In this document: positions 23,921 through 32,220 of the stretch, in pieces
How positions within the stretch are numbered: position 1 is the first letter of the stretch
Layout: each line of letters begins with the position of its first letter
NCBI GenBank assembly: GCA_021787735.1
Contig: JAJYLL010000028.1
Location: forward strand, 1 to 45,519
From: Acidobacteriota bacterium
GTDB lineage: Bacteria > Acidobacteriota > Terriglobia > UBA7540
Length of the DNA: 45,519 nt
Reading direction: 5' to 3'
The notes under the pieces: model-generated
What the model was told of the DNA's origin: nothing
Database searches by the model: none
The model's input: only the letters and a program-made list of their open reading frames with translations
Position numbers and translations under genes: made by a program

Positions 23921-26538
23921 TGAATCAAACCAGGCGCCGATATCTGAGAAACGCAGTCGTTACGCTGGCGCTCTTGATGACGGCAGCGTGGGTGCTGCCG
24001 CTTTTCCTGAACACGGGACGCTACCGCCCCTTGTTGAAAGCAGGATTGGAACGATCTTTGCACCGGAACGTGGCCTTGGGGCGCATCTCCCTTCATTTTT
24101 TCCCCCACTTGGGATTCACCATTGACAATGTTGTGGTTGATGAAGATCCGGCCTTTGGCGCGGAACCTTTCATTCGCGTTGGCCGGCTGGATTGCGACCT
24201 CCAATGGCGAAGTCTCTGGGGTTCCCGCCTGCATTTCGGAACGCTAAAACTAACCGATCCCAGTATCAATCTGGTCAGGAATTCCGAAGGCAGATGGAAC
24301 ATTGAAAACCAGCTGTTGGAGAGCGGCATTAAGGCGCAGGCGTCCGGCAACGCTCATGCGGGCCCAGAGCCCGCCAATCTTGCAGTTGATATTGAAGGCG
24401 CGCGGCTCAACTTTAAGATTGGAGAAAACAAAAAGCCTTTTGCGGTGGTTGATACGCGTGCCCATCTGGATTTCGATTACAGCTCAGACCGGGTTGTCTT
24501 TCGCATGGCAGGCGACCCCGTTCGGACAGACACTGAATTGCCCACGCCGGGACTGGTGGAGTTGGACGGAAGTTGGTCGCCCGCGAGGACAACCAACACC
24601 CTGGAGGCGACGCTTCGCATGCAGGGGGCGCTGCTCTACGACTGGATCCCGCTTCTCACCGGTCAGAATCCCGAAATTTACGGCGTGATGAACAGCACCA
24701 TCCACTTGAGCGGGACCCTGCGGCAAATCAAGTACTCGGGGGAGTCGAAACTGACCCAGCTGCACCGATGGGAACAATTGCCCTCGTCGAGCGATCTTCC
24801 GTGCACCTTCCGCTTCCGGGGCCTGTTTGATCGCGAGCAGGAGAGTCTGAAAATCAGCGGAGTGGATCTGTCTTTTGCGGGTTCTCAAGTCCACATGGAA
24901 GGCTCGATTGCCGAAATTACTTCCAAGCCGAACTTTGATCTGGTTGTGGCGTTTGAGCGTTCGCAGTTGCAGGATTTGTTGAGGCTCGGCGGGCGAGTCC
25001 TGGGGAAAACGCCTGCGTGGAATTTGAGTGGGCGGCTCAGCGGAATGATTTCAATTCAGGGGCCCTGGAGTGGCATGCGATACGGCGGCTTCCTGAACGC
25101 TCAGGATGTCCGGCTGGAAACGGCCTCGGGATCATTCCCGGTTTCAAACGCTGTGATCCGGATCGATCGCTCTAGCATCCGCCTCCTACCAGCGCGGGTT
25201 CTGCTGGCCCGCGGAGTCGAAGTGGTAGCAGAGGGGGCTCTGCGGCATATCTCTCCGGAGACGAGCCGGCGGCGCCCGGCAGTCCATCCTGCGTATGAGC
25301 TGACGATCTCTTCACGTGCCGTTAACCTGAGCAGCCTGGCTCGTTTTGGCCGGGCTTTGGGTTTCCTTCGGGCAAGCCCGTTGGAGGCCGAGGGTGTTGG
25401 GGCATTCGCTCTGCACCTTGCTGGCGGCGCGTGGCCCTGGAGCAAGCCCAGCGTGACTGCCCAGGCCAGCATCCGCAGCGCCAGGCTTGTGGTCCCTGGT
25501 CTGAGCGGCCCCCTGAATATTCCGCGGGCCCGAGTTCAGGTCTATGACAGGCAGGTCATGATTAATCCGGTTGTGGCGGTGATGGGGACCAGCGTTTTCT
25601 CCGGATGGGTGACGCACCAGCGTGGCTCAAAGGCTCCTTGGGATTTCAGCCTGAAAGCGAACAGGCTGACCATCGAACAGGCATCCCAGTGGTTCACCGG
25701 CCATGGGGACCAGTCATCGCCGTCCTTTCTGGACAGACTTGCGGGCTTGAGTTCGTTGTTTGGCGGAAGGCGACGCACCACATTTTATCTGGCAAGCCAT
25801 GTGGACGCGCGGGGGCATTTCTTCACACCGCTGCTGACCTACCGTCAGCTTGCTCTGCATGACTTTAAAGCCAATGTTGGAATTCACGATAGAAGGATCA
25901 CTTTGGCGAAAGTAGTCTTCGAAGCAGGAAGCGGCCGTGGAAAAGGGGCCGCGGTGATTGACCTGACCAGCAACCCGGTTCAGTTTACCGGAAAGGCAAG
26001 CATTAAGAGAGCCAGTATTCAATCGATGGCTCCTTATCTGCCGGATGTTCTCGATAAAGCCCACGGACATTTTTCCGCCGCGGGAACCTTTCAGGCCAGC
26101 GGGTCGGACCACGCAGAAATCGTCCGTACACTGCGCGGCAAGGCTACGGTGGAACTTGTGGGCGTCAGCGTTGGTGGTTTTGATCCCCTGCGGACCTTGG
26201 CGCTCTACATGGGGATGGACGTTACGGACCTGAATTCGCAGTCCCTTTTTATCCCGAAAGCGAGTGCACATTTGCTGGTCCGGAACCTGCAGGTGACGCT
26301 TGAGAACTTTCCCGTGGAAGTCGGCGGCGCCGAATTTCTACTTCAGGGCGGCTATGGGTTTGACGGGAGCGCAAGGTTGCTGGTCCGTGCTGACCTGCGA
26401 CATATTCGCCGGTCCTGGGCGCCTGCACATCCGGGAAGCGTGGGTCCTGTTCCGCGGATGGCGGACCTTCATTTCGCAGGCTCCCTTCGCAGCCTTGAAA
26501 TGGTCCCGAAAGCCCAGATATCACAAACACAACCTTAA
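23920..26538 (+). CDS. AsmA-like envelope protein
   Basis: An 872-residue protein of the AsmA/TamB-like group. One N-terminal membrane helix (residues 10-28, VTLALLMTAAWVLPLFL) is followed by the AsmA opening: RYRPLLKAGLERSLHRNVAL, HFFPHLGFTIDNVVVDEDPA, RIDs of alternating strands and KLTDPSINLVRNSEGRWNIE. The C-terminal AsmA block reads PYLPDVLDKAHGHFSAAGTF and ALYMGMDVTDLNS. These proteins form long beta-rich grooves in the periplasm and are linked to lipid transport or outer-membrane assembly. The ATG shares one base with the lepB stop. An unknown exported protein follows after 12 bases. Confidence 0.82.
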   Translation: MNQTRRRYLRNAVVTLALLMTAAWVLPLFLNTGRYRPLLKAGLERSLHRNVALGRISLHFFPHLGFTIDNVVVDEDPAFGAEPFIRVGRLDCDLQWRSLWGSRLHFGTLKLTDPSINLVRNSEGRWNIENQLLESGIKAQASGNAHAGPEPANLAVDIEGARLNFKIGENKKPFAVVDTRAHLDFDYSSDRVVFRMAGDPVRTDTELPTPGLVELDGSWSPARTTNTLEATLRMQGALLYDWIPLLTGQNPEIYGVMNSTIHLSGTLRQIKYSGESKLTQLHRWEQLPSSSDLPCTFRFRGLFDREQESLKISGVDLSFAGSQVHMEGSIAEITSKPNFDLVVAFERSQLQDLLRLGGRVLGKTPAWNLSGRLSGMISIQGPWSGMRYGGFLNAQDVRLETASGSFPVSNAVIRIDRSSIRLLPARVLLARGVEVVAEGALRHISPETSRRRPAVHPAYELTISSRAVNLSSLARFGRALGFLRASPLEAEGVGAFALHLAGGAWPWSKPSVTAQASIRSARLVVPGLSGPLNIPRARVQVYDRQVMINPVVAVMGTSVFSGWVTHQRGSKAPWDFSLKANRLTIEQASQWFTGHGDQSSPSFLDRLAGLSSLFGGRRRTTFYLASHVDARGHFFTPLLTYRQLALHDFKANVGIHDRRITLAKVVFEAGSGRGKGAAVIDLTSNPVQFTGKASIKRASIQSMAPYLPDVLDKAHGHFSAAGTFQASGSDHAEIVRTLRGKATVELVGVSVGGFDPLRTLALYMGMDVTDLNSQSLFIPKASAHLLVRNLQVTLENFPVEVGGAEFLLQGGYGFDGSARLLVRADLRHIRRSWAPAHPGSVGPVPRMADLHFAGSLRSLEMVPKAQISQTQP

Positions 26539-26550
26539 GGAGTTGTTCTC

Positions 26551-27240
26551 GTGCCAAAGCCCTTTGTTCCCACCAAGCACATGCCCCGGAGCTATCTGTT
26601 TCCGGCGGTGCTGCTGGCCGTCGTAGCTTGTGGCGTCTTGCTGGGCATCTTCGGGGCGGCATCGGAAGCTGCTCCTGCCCAACTGCGCATGGGAACCGGT
26701 CTGTCCCCAGCGGTAGCCAGCATGTTCCAGTCCAAGTTAATGGAGCTTTCCGCAACGGGACCGGTGCGAGGTGGGTCTCTCCGCCCGATTACCATCACGG
26801 ATGACGAGGTGAACTCGTATATCAAGTTCGACCGGCCCGCGTTTCTGCCTGCGGGCGTTCAGGACCTCGCCCTCCACATCCAGCCAGACGGCATCCATGG
26901 AGCGGCCAACGTTGATTTTGATCAGCTCAAGCCTTCACAGCAGCTCGGCAATCAACTGGGTGCACGGCTGCTTGCTTCGATCTTCCAGGGTACACAGCAT
27001 CTTACGGCGCTGGGCGTGCTGCAGACCAATGACGGGACCGGCACTCTTGCCATCAGGGACGTTCATATCGGCAGTACTACCTTGTCCGACTGGCTGGTCA
27101 ACTGGCTGATTCAGACTTATGTCGAATCTGAATATAAGATCGACCTGAGCAAGCCGTTCTTGTTGCCCAACCATGTTACGCGCATCGAGCTTGATTCCGG
27201 CAAAGCAACTTTCATTCGCGGTATCATCCCTAGGAAGTAG
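26551..27240 (+). CDS. Membrane-anchored protein of unknown function
   Basis: A 229-residue protein I do not assign to a family. Residues 12-34 (SYLFPAVLLAVVACGVLLGI) are a signal anchor. The rest is a beta-rich domain with ITITDDEVNSYIKFDRPAFL, VQDLALHIQPDGIHGAANVD, a run of strands (GTGTLAIRDVHIGSTTLSDW) and a C-terminal amphipathic part. The pattern resembles small lipid-binding domains of the DUF2993/LmeA type, but this is only a guess from strand spacing. AAGGAG lies eight bases before GTG 26551, 12 bases after the AsmA-like gene, so it ends the rnc-lepB-asmA run and may work with AsmA in the envelope. Confidence 0.62.
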   Translation: MPKPFVPTKHMPRSYLFPAVLLAVVACGVLLGIFGAASEAAPAQLRMGTGLSPAVASMFQSKLMELSATGPVRGGSLRPITITDDEVNSYIKFDRPAFLPAGVQDLALHIQPDGIHGAANVDFDQLKPSQQLGNQLGARLLASIFQGTQHLTALGVLQTNDGTGTLAIRDVHIGSTTLSDWLVNWLIQTYVESEYKIDLSKPFLLPNHVTRIELDSGKATFIRGIIPRK

Positions 27241-27267
27241 CGTGCGACCGACTGAACGCGGCCCGGC

Positions 27268-27327
27268 GCAACGATACATGTTGCGGGCGGTTATCATTGG
27301 CAACATGGTTGTTGCCCGACGATAACC
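27268..27327. repeat. Nested inverted repeats (cloverleaf-like), possible terminator
   Basis: A hairpin GCAAC/GTTGC (27268-27284) is followed by a two-layer structure. The outer stem is GGTTATC (27289-27295) with GATAACC (27321-27327). The inner stem is GGCAAC (27299-27304) with GTTGCC (27311-27316) around loop ATGGTT. ACTTTTCTTC follows. It lies 28 bases after the unknown gene and 140 before the antiporter, so it is either the operon's terminator or a leader structure for the antiporter. Confidence 0.5.
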
Positions 27328-27467
27328 ACTTTTCTTCATTCCTGTCATTTGATTTCTGCGCGGTAGATCATTTAGAAAAGAAGGAGTGATTTCTTGACGC
27401 CCCGGATTCTGCTCTAACTGGCCGGGAACGGCTGAGCTGTGTTCAGTCCACTGGAACCTTTAAAGTT

Positions 27468-28691
27468 ATGGAACACTCGGGCAGAGTATTGCTGGAACTT
27501 TTCCTGATGTTCGCCGGGGGAAAGCTTCTGGCGGAAATCTTTGAACGGCTTCGGCAACCTGGAGTTCTGGGGGAACTGCTGGCTGGCGTAATGCTGGGGC
27601 CGTCGCTGCTCAGTTTGGTCCACACCAATGAATTTACTCTCGGGATGGCGGAAATTGGCGCCGTCTTCCTCCTTTTCACGGTCGGACTGGAAACAAAGCC
27701 GCGCGACCTGTTTGAAGTGGGCTGGACAGCCATCGCGGTGGCCGTTCTTGGTGTGGCGCTGCCATTCATCCTGGGTCTTTGGTATATGAAGGTTGGTGGC
27801 CACTCCACGGTCGAATCGATTTTCGTGGGGGCCGCAATGGTCGCCACCAGCGTGGGCATCACCGCCCGGGTCCTGGGAGATCTGGGAGCCCTGTCAACGC
27901 GGGCGGCCCGCGTGATCCTGGCGGCCGCGGTGCTTGACGATATTCTTGGGTTGCTGGTTCTGGCGGTGGTCAGCAGCCTTTCCACGGGTCAGATCCATTA
28001 CGTTCAACTCCTGACGGTGGCAGCAGAGGCTGTGGTGTTTTCGCTGCTCATGATTTTCTTCGGCTCAAAAATCATTGGCCGGTTTCAGCCCCAAGTGGAA
28101 AAGCTTCGCGCGCAGAACTCCGCCTTTATCCTGTCGATCATTCTCTGCCTGGGGCTTTCCCTCGGATCCGTCTATATCGGCATGGCGGCGATAGTTGGCG
28201 CGTTCCTTTCCGGGTTGGCGCTTGCAGACCACAGTGAGCGGTGGAAACTGCACGAGAACGCCCATCCGCTCAGCGAATTTCTGGCGCCGTTCTTTTTTGT
28301 CATCCTCGGCGTGCAGGTCAACGTCCGCACTTTTGTAACTCCCGGCCTGATTGGGATGGCGTCCATCATCTGCGTCCTGGCCATTGTGGGAAAACTTGTA
28401 GGTTGCGGATTGGGTTGCCTGCGGCTCGGCTTTAAGGATGCGCTGCGCGTCGGCGTTGGCATGGTTCCGCGCGGCGAAGTTGGCCTTATTGTTGCCGGAG
28501 TCGGCCTGACTCTGCACACGATTTCCGATGCGGTCTATTCGATTGTGCTGGTGATGAGTATTGTCACCACCTTGGTTGCACCACCATTCCTTCGCATGGT
28601 AATGCCTATTCCATCCGCGGCTGGATCGTATTCCGCCGGTGATCCCCCGCCGGGGGAAAGCCCACCTGCCGACACCCATCCAGAATTGTAG
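27468..28691 (+). CDS. Cation:proton antiporter, CPA2 (Kef/NhaP-like) type
   Basis: A 407-residue membrane protein with about 11-12 helices and no C-terminal TrkA-N domain. The N-terminal signature LGELLAGVMLGPSLLSLVHT and GAVFLLFTVGLETKPRDLFE are typical of CPA2 exchangers. AAVLDDILGLLVLAVVSSL contains the conserved Asp pair used for ion and proton binding. Later helices include IVGAFLSGLALADHSE and VGVGMVPRGEVGLIVAGVGL. It exchanges Na+ or K+ for protons across the inner membrane. It stands alone between two terminator-like structures. No Shine-Dalgarno is obvious before ATG 27468, so the exact start is less sure. Confidence 0.88.
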   Translation: MEHSGRVLLELFLMFAGGKLLAEIFERLRQPGVLGELLAGVMLGPSLLSLVHTNEFTLGMAEIGAVFLLFTVGLETKPRDLFEVGWTAIAVAVLGVALPFILGLWYMKVGGHSTVESIFVGAAMVATSVGITARVLGDLGALSTRAARVILAAAVLDDILGLLVLAVVSSLSTGQIHYVQLLTVAAEAVVFSLLMIFFGSKIIGRFQPQVEKLRAQNSAFILSIILCLGLSLGSVYIGMAAIVGAFLSGLALADHSERWKLHENAHPLSEFLAPFFFVILGVQVNVRTFVTPGLIGMASIICVLAIVGKLVGCGLGCLRLGFKDALRVGVGMVPRGEVGLIVAGVGLTLHTISDAVYSIVLVMSIVTTLVAPPFLRMVMPIPSAAGSYSAGDPPPGESPPADTHPEL

Positions 28692-28746
28692 GATCTGGAA
28701 ATAGCCGCAGACCGCTCGCGGTTCTATTCGGCAAGTTACAGTGCCT

Positions 28747-28771
28747 GCCGCAGCCATGGGGTGGTTGCGGC
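28747..28771. terminator. Terminator-like hairpin after the antiporter gene
   Basis: GCCGCAGCCA (28747-28756) pairs with TGGTTGCGGC (28762-28771), with one G-T wobble and loop TGGGG. It lies 56 bases after the antiporter stop. CCGTTATTCGGG follows and could add a second short stem. Confidence 0.5.
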
Positions 28772-28797
28772 CCGTTATTCGGGCATTATGTTTTCAG

Positions 28798-28827
28798 TTG
28801 CTAGTGCCAATGGGCTTGGCCTATACT
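28798..28827 (+). promoter_or_regulatory. Candidate promoter of the isomerase-like gene
   Basis: TTGCTA (28798-28803) and TATACT (28822-28827, five of six consensus bases) are separated by 18 bases and lie 29 bases before the start codon at 28857. Confidence 0.45.
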
Positions 28828-28856
28828 CACCCTTCAATTTATAAGGGGGCATAATC

Positions 28857-29891
28857 ATGAGTGAATCCAGGGTTGGACGACGCGAATTCATGAAGGCAGC
28901 AGGCGTGTCCGCCGCGGCACTGGGGACCGGCGGAAGCCTGGCGGCACAAACCGCACAAGGCAAGACGAACGCAGATCCTCCGCTTGCTCCCGCCACCAAA
29001 TTCCCGAAACTGGCCATCATCACGAACTACTCGCCGCAAAAGCTCGCCTTCGCAACCGAGGCGGGCTACGAGGGCGTCGTGGTAAAGACGGGCAAGGAAT
29101 TCAATCCTTATCTCAGCGACAGTCAGATTGACCAGATCCTTGCGACCTCGCGCGACACGGGCTGCCGCATCATCAGTGTCGAAGGTTTCTATGATTTGCA
29201 AGGGAAGGGCATCAATCATATTGACCCCGACGCTGCCGTGCGGCGAGAGATGAATGAGAAATTCATTCATAACCTGGAATTCGCTCATCGGCTGGGCTGC
29301 AAATTTGTCGGTGCATTCAGCGGAGGCATTCCCGGTGCGGACTTCGACCGGCAAGCGAAGGAACTCGCCCAGGTTTTCCACGAGAAGTTTCTGCCCGTCT
29401 GCGAAAAGTATGACGTTTCGATGGGCTGGGAGAATTATCCCACGGCCATCAATTTCGCCACGGTGCCTGCCGCGTGGGATATAGTCTTCGAGCTGATTCC
29501 GAGCCACCACTTTGGGATGGAGTTTGACCCCTCGCATCTGGTCAGGCAATACATTGACCCTTATCAGGCCGTGTGGGACATCCGTGACCGCCTTCTGGCC
29601 ATTCATCTGAAGGACACGGAAATCACGCAGCCGGTCCTGCAGCAGGTTGGCATTCTTGGGGAGGGATGGTGGCGTTATCGAATTCCCGGCCAGGGACTGA
29701 TTGATTGGCCACGATTTTTCACTGTGCTGCTGCAGGTCGGGTTCAACGGAGGTGCGGCGGTCGAGCATGAAGACCAATTCTGGGATGCGCCTCCAAGCGA
29801 CGGTGCCGCGGAGTTTCCGCAGGCGCGAAAGGACGGGTTCATCCTGGCCCACCGGTTCCTCCGGCAATTTCTTCCGGGCCGCCTGAGTTGA
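28857..29891 (+). CDS. Tat-exported sugar phosphate isomerase/epimerase-like protein
   Basis: A 344-residue xylose-isomerase-like TIM barrel. Residues 1-31 hold a twin-arginine signal (VGRREFMKAAGVSAAALGTG). The barrel starts at LAIITNYSPQKLAFATEAGY and has FVGAFSGGIPG, VSMGWENYPT, HHFGMEFDPSHLVRQ and LLAIHLKDTE, where acidic and histidine residues bind the divalent metal in this family. It ends with a conserved GGAAVEHEDQFW. AAGGGGGG precedes ATG 28857. It has its own promoter and is the third Tat-type sugar-related protein in the window. The reaction is not known; isomerisation or epimerisation of a sugar or sugar-derived compound is likely. Confidence 0.83.
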   Translation: MSESRVGRREFMKAAGVSAAALGTGGSLAAQTAQGKTNADPPLAPATKFPKLAIITNYSPQKLAFATEAGYEGVVVKTGKEFNPYLSDSQIDQILATSRDTGCRIISVEGFYDLQGKGINHIDPDAAVRREMNEKFIHNLEFAHRLGCKFVGAFSGGIPGADFDRQAKELAQVFHEKFLPVCEKYDVSMGWENYPTAINFATVPAAWDIVFELIPSHHFGMEFDPSHLVRQYIDPYQAVWDIRDRLLAIHLKDTEITQPVLQQVGILGEGWWRYRIPGQGLIDWPRFFTVLLQVGFNGGAAVEHEDQFWDAPPSDGAAEFPQARKDGFILAHRFLRQFLPGRLS

Positions 29892-30009
29892 AGAGGCGTG
29901 GAGGACATGAGACGGGTCGATCTGTGTTGCCTGGTTTCCCCGTGCTCTGCTGTGCGCGGGGAAGTTGGTGTTTGAGGTATCAAGTTAGAACCCGACAAAA
30001 CCCAACACA

Positions 30010-32136
30010 ATGCTTAAACATTCCCGCAATTCGCTTCTGCTGATCTGCTGCATCACCTTTGTCGCTGTAATTTGCACCGCAGCCAGCCCACGGCCCTTCA
30101 CTCTGGAGCAGGTGATGAGCGCTCCGTTTCCTTCCGAACTGACGGCGGCACCAAGTGGAGCAAAGGTGGCGTGGGTTTTTAACGCCCAGGGATCGCGCAA
30201 CATCTGGGTGGCGGAGGTCTCGCCGGATGGCGGAAAGTTTTTGGCCCGCCAACTCACCAGCTATTCCGGAGACGATGGCCAGGAGGTTGGAGAACTCTCG
30301 TGGCTTCCGGACGCTTCGGGCATCGTTTATGTTCGCGGCGGCGACTTTGAAAATGGCGGCCCCTACCCGAACCCCACGGCTCTCCCGCAGGGAGTCGAAC
30401 AGGCCGTCTGGCTGATTTCGCTCAATGGCGGCCCTCCGCAGCGCCTGGGCGAAGGTCACTCGCCCGCAGTCTCGCCCAACGGAACAAGCGTCGCATTTAT
30501 TTTCAAGGGTCAGGTGTGGCTGGCCAAGATCAATCCCGTCGCGCCGGCTACGCAATTGATCCACGGAGAAGGCGATGCGCGATCGTTGCGGTGGTCGCCG
30601 GACGGCAGCAAGCTGGCGTTCGTAAGCAACCGGCAGGATCACAGCCTGATTGGAGTTTATGACTTTGCCGGGAATCGCCTCCAGTACCTGGATCCCAGCG
30701 TTGATCTTGATCAGAGCCCGGCTTGGTCGCCGGACGGCAAACAGATTGCCTTCATCCGGATTCCTGCCTCAGAGCACGAACGAATTTTTGGACCCGAGCG
30801 GACCGGCGTGCCATGGTCGATCCGCGTCGCCGACGCCACCACCGGCCAGGGCAGAGAAGTGTGGAAAGCACAGGACGGGCCGGGCAGTGTCTTCCGCGGA
30901 GTTGTGGCTGAGAACCAGTTACAGTGGGCGGATGGGAACCTCCTGATTTTCCCGTGGGAGCGCGACGGCTGGACGCACTTGTATTCGGTCCCTGTGGCGG
31001 GCGGGACGGCTCGCCTGTTGACGCCGGGCGATTATATTGTTGAAGACGTCGCGCTCAGCCCGGACCGGCGCGACCTTATTTTCAACTCCAACGAAAACGA
31101 CATTGACCGCCGCCATCTCTGGAAGGAATCCGTAACCGGGGACCGTCCTGAACCTCTGACCCGCGGCGACGGAATCGAGTGGTCGCCCGTGGTCACGCAC
31201 GAGGGCAACCATATCCTTCTGTTGCACTCTGACGCAAAGCTCCCGGCGCGGCCCGCGATTCTTGAAGCATCCGGCAAAATTCGTGATCTTGCGCCCGGTG
31301 CAATCCCAAGCGATTTCCCTGCGCGCGAGATGGTCACGCCAAAGCCAGTCATTGTCTCAGCGGCTGACGGCCTTCGCGTTCACGGGCAGCTCTTTCTTCC
31401 CGCCAACGATCGCAACGGCCAGCGGCATCCGGCGATTGTTTTTCTACACGGAGGCTCGCAGCGCCAGATGTTGCTCGGCTGGCACTATATGGGCTATTAC
31501 AGCAACGGTTATGCGCTCAACCAGTATCTGGTCAGCCGCGGCTACATTGTGCTTTCGGTGAACTACCGCAGCGGCATCGGCTATGGATTGAATTTCCGCG
31601 AGGCGATCGGTTACGGCGCCGCGGGCGGAAGCGAATTGAATGATGTTGAGGGAGCGGGACTCTTCCTCCGCAGCCGCAGCGACGTTGATCCCAATCGGAT
31701 TGGCGTCTGGGGAGGCTCGTGGGGCGGCTACCTGACGGCGCTGGCGCTGGCTCGTGCCTCCGATCTCTTTGCCGCCGGCGTTGACCTGGAGGGTGTTCAC
31801 AACTGGAATTTTGAGATTCCGGACTGGGTGCCGTCCTACTATTACCAGAGGTCACCCGAGGCCATGCGGCTAGCGTTTGAATCGTCTCCGCTTGCTTACG
31901 TCAAAACCTGGCGGTCGCCGGTGCTCCTGATCCAGGGCGACGATGACCGCACCGTACCCTTCAAGGAGATGGTCCATCTTGTGATAGCGCTTCGAAAGCA
32001 GGGCGTGCCTTTTCAGCAAATGGTGTTTCCGAACGAGATCCATGTTTTCCTTCTTCACTCGACCTGGCTGCGTGCCTACCAGGCGGCTAGCGACTTTTTT
32101 GACCATTACCTTGGTAGCCATGCGGCCGAGCGATAA
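30010..32136 (+). CDS. Exported S9-family serine peptidase (prolyl oligopeptidase-like)
   Basis: A 708-residue secreted peptidase. A signal peptide (residues 5-26, SRNSLLLICCITFVAVICTA) precedes a TolB/WD-like beta-propeller (repeated WSPDGSKLAFVSN and WSPDGKQIAFI blocks). The C-terminal alpha/beta-hydrolase domain has the serine in VWGGSWGGYLTAL (Ser570), aspartate in QGDDDRTVPF (Asp646) and histidine in NEIHVFLL (His678), matching the order and spacing of the S9 triad. It probably releases dipeptides or cleaves short peptides in the periplasm. No Shine-Dalgarno is visible before the ATG. The M49-like lipoprotein gene follows after 84 bases, suggesting joint peptide breakdown. Confidence 0.88.
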   Translation: MLKHSRNSLLLICCITFVAVICTAASPRPFTLEQVMSAPFPSELTAAPSGAKVAWVFNAQGSRNIWVAEVSPDGGKFLARQLTSYSGDDGQEVGELSWLPDASGIVYVRGGDFENGGPYPNPTALPQGVEQAVWLISLNGGPPQRLGEGHSPAVSPNGTSVAFIFKGQVWLAKINPVAPATQLIHGEGDARSLRWSPDGSKLAFVSNRQDHSLIGVYDFAGNRLQYLDPSVDLDQSPAWSPDGKQIAFIRIPASEHERIFGPERTGVPWSIRVADATTGQGREVWKAQDGPGSVFRGVVAENQLQWADGNLLIFPWERDGWTHLYSVPVAGGTARLLTPGDYIVEDVALSPDRRDLIFNSNENDIDRRHLWKESVTGDRPEPLTRGDGIEWSPVVTHEGNHILLLHSDAKLPARPAILEASGKIRDLAPGAIPSDFPAREMVTPKPVIVSAADGLRVHGQLFLPANDRNGQRHPAIVFLHGGSQRQMLLGWHYMGYYSNGYALNQYLVSRGYIVLSVNYRSGIGYGLNFREAIGYGAAGGSELNDVEGAGLFLRSRSDVDPNRIGVWGGSWGGYLTALALARASDLFAAGVDLEGVHNWNFEIPDWVPSYYYQRSPEAMRLAFESSPLAYVKTWRSPVLLIQGDDDRTVPFKEMVHLVIALRKQGVPFQQMVFPNEIHVFLLHSTWLRAYQAASDFFDHYLGSHAAER

Positions 32137-32220
32137 GATTTCCGGCTGGCTATGTGCGTTCCCTGGCGATCACAGCCGGCGGGCCCAGCATCTTCCGCAG
32201 GGCTTGCGAAGGGGGGCAGG

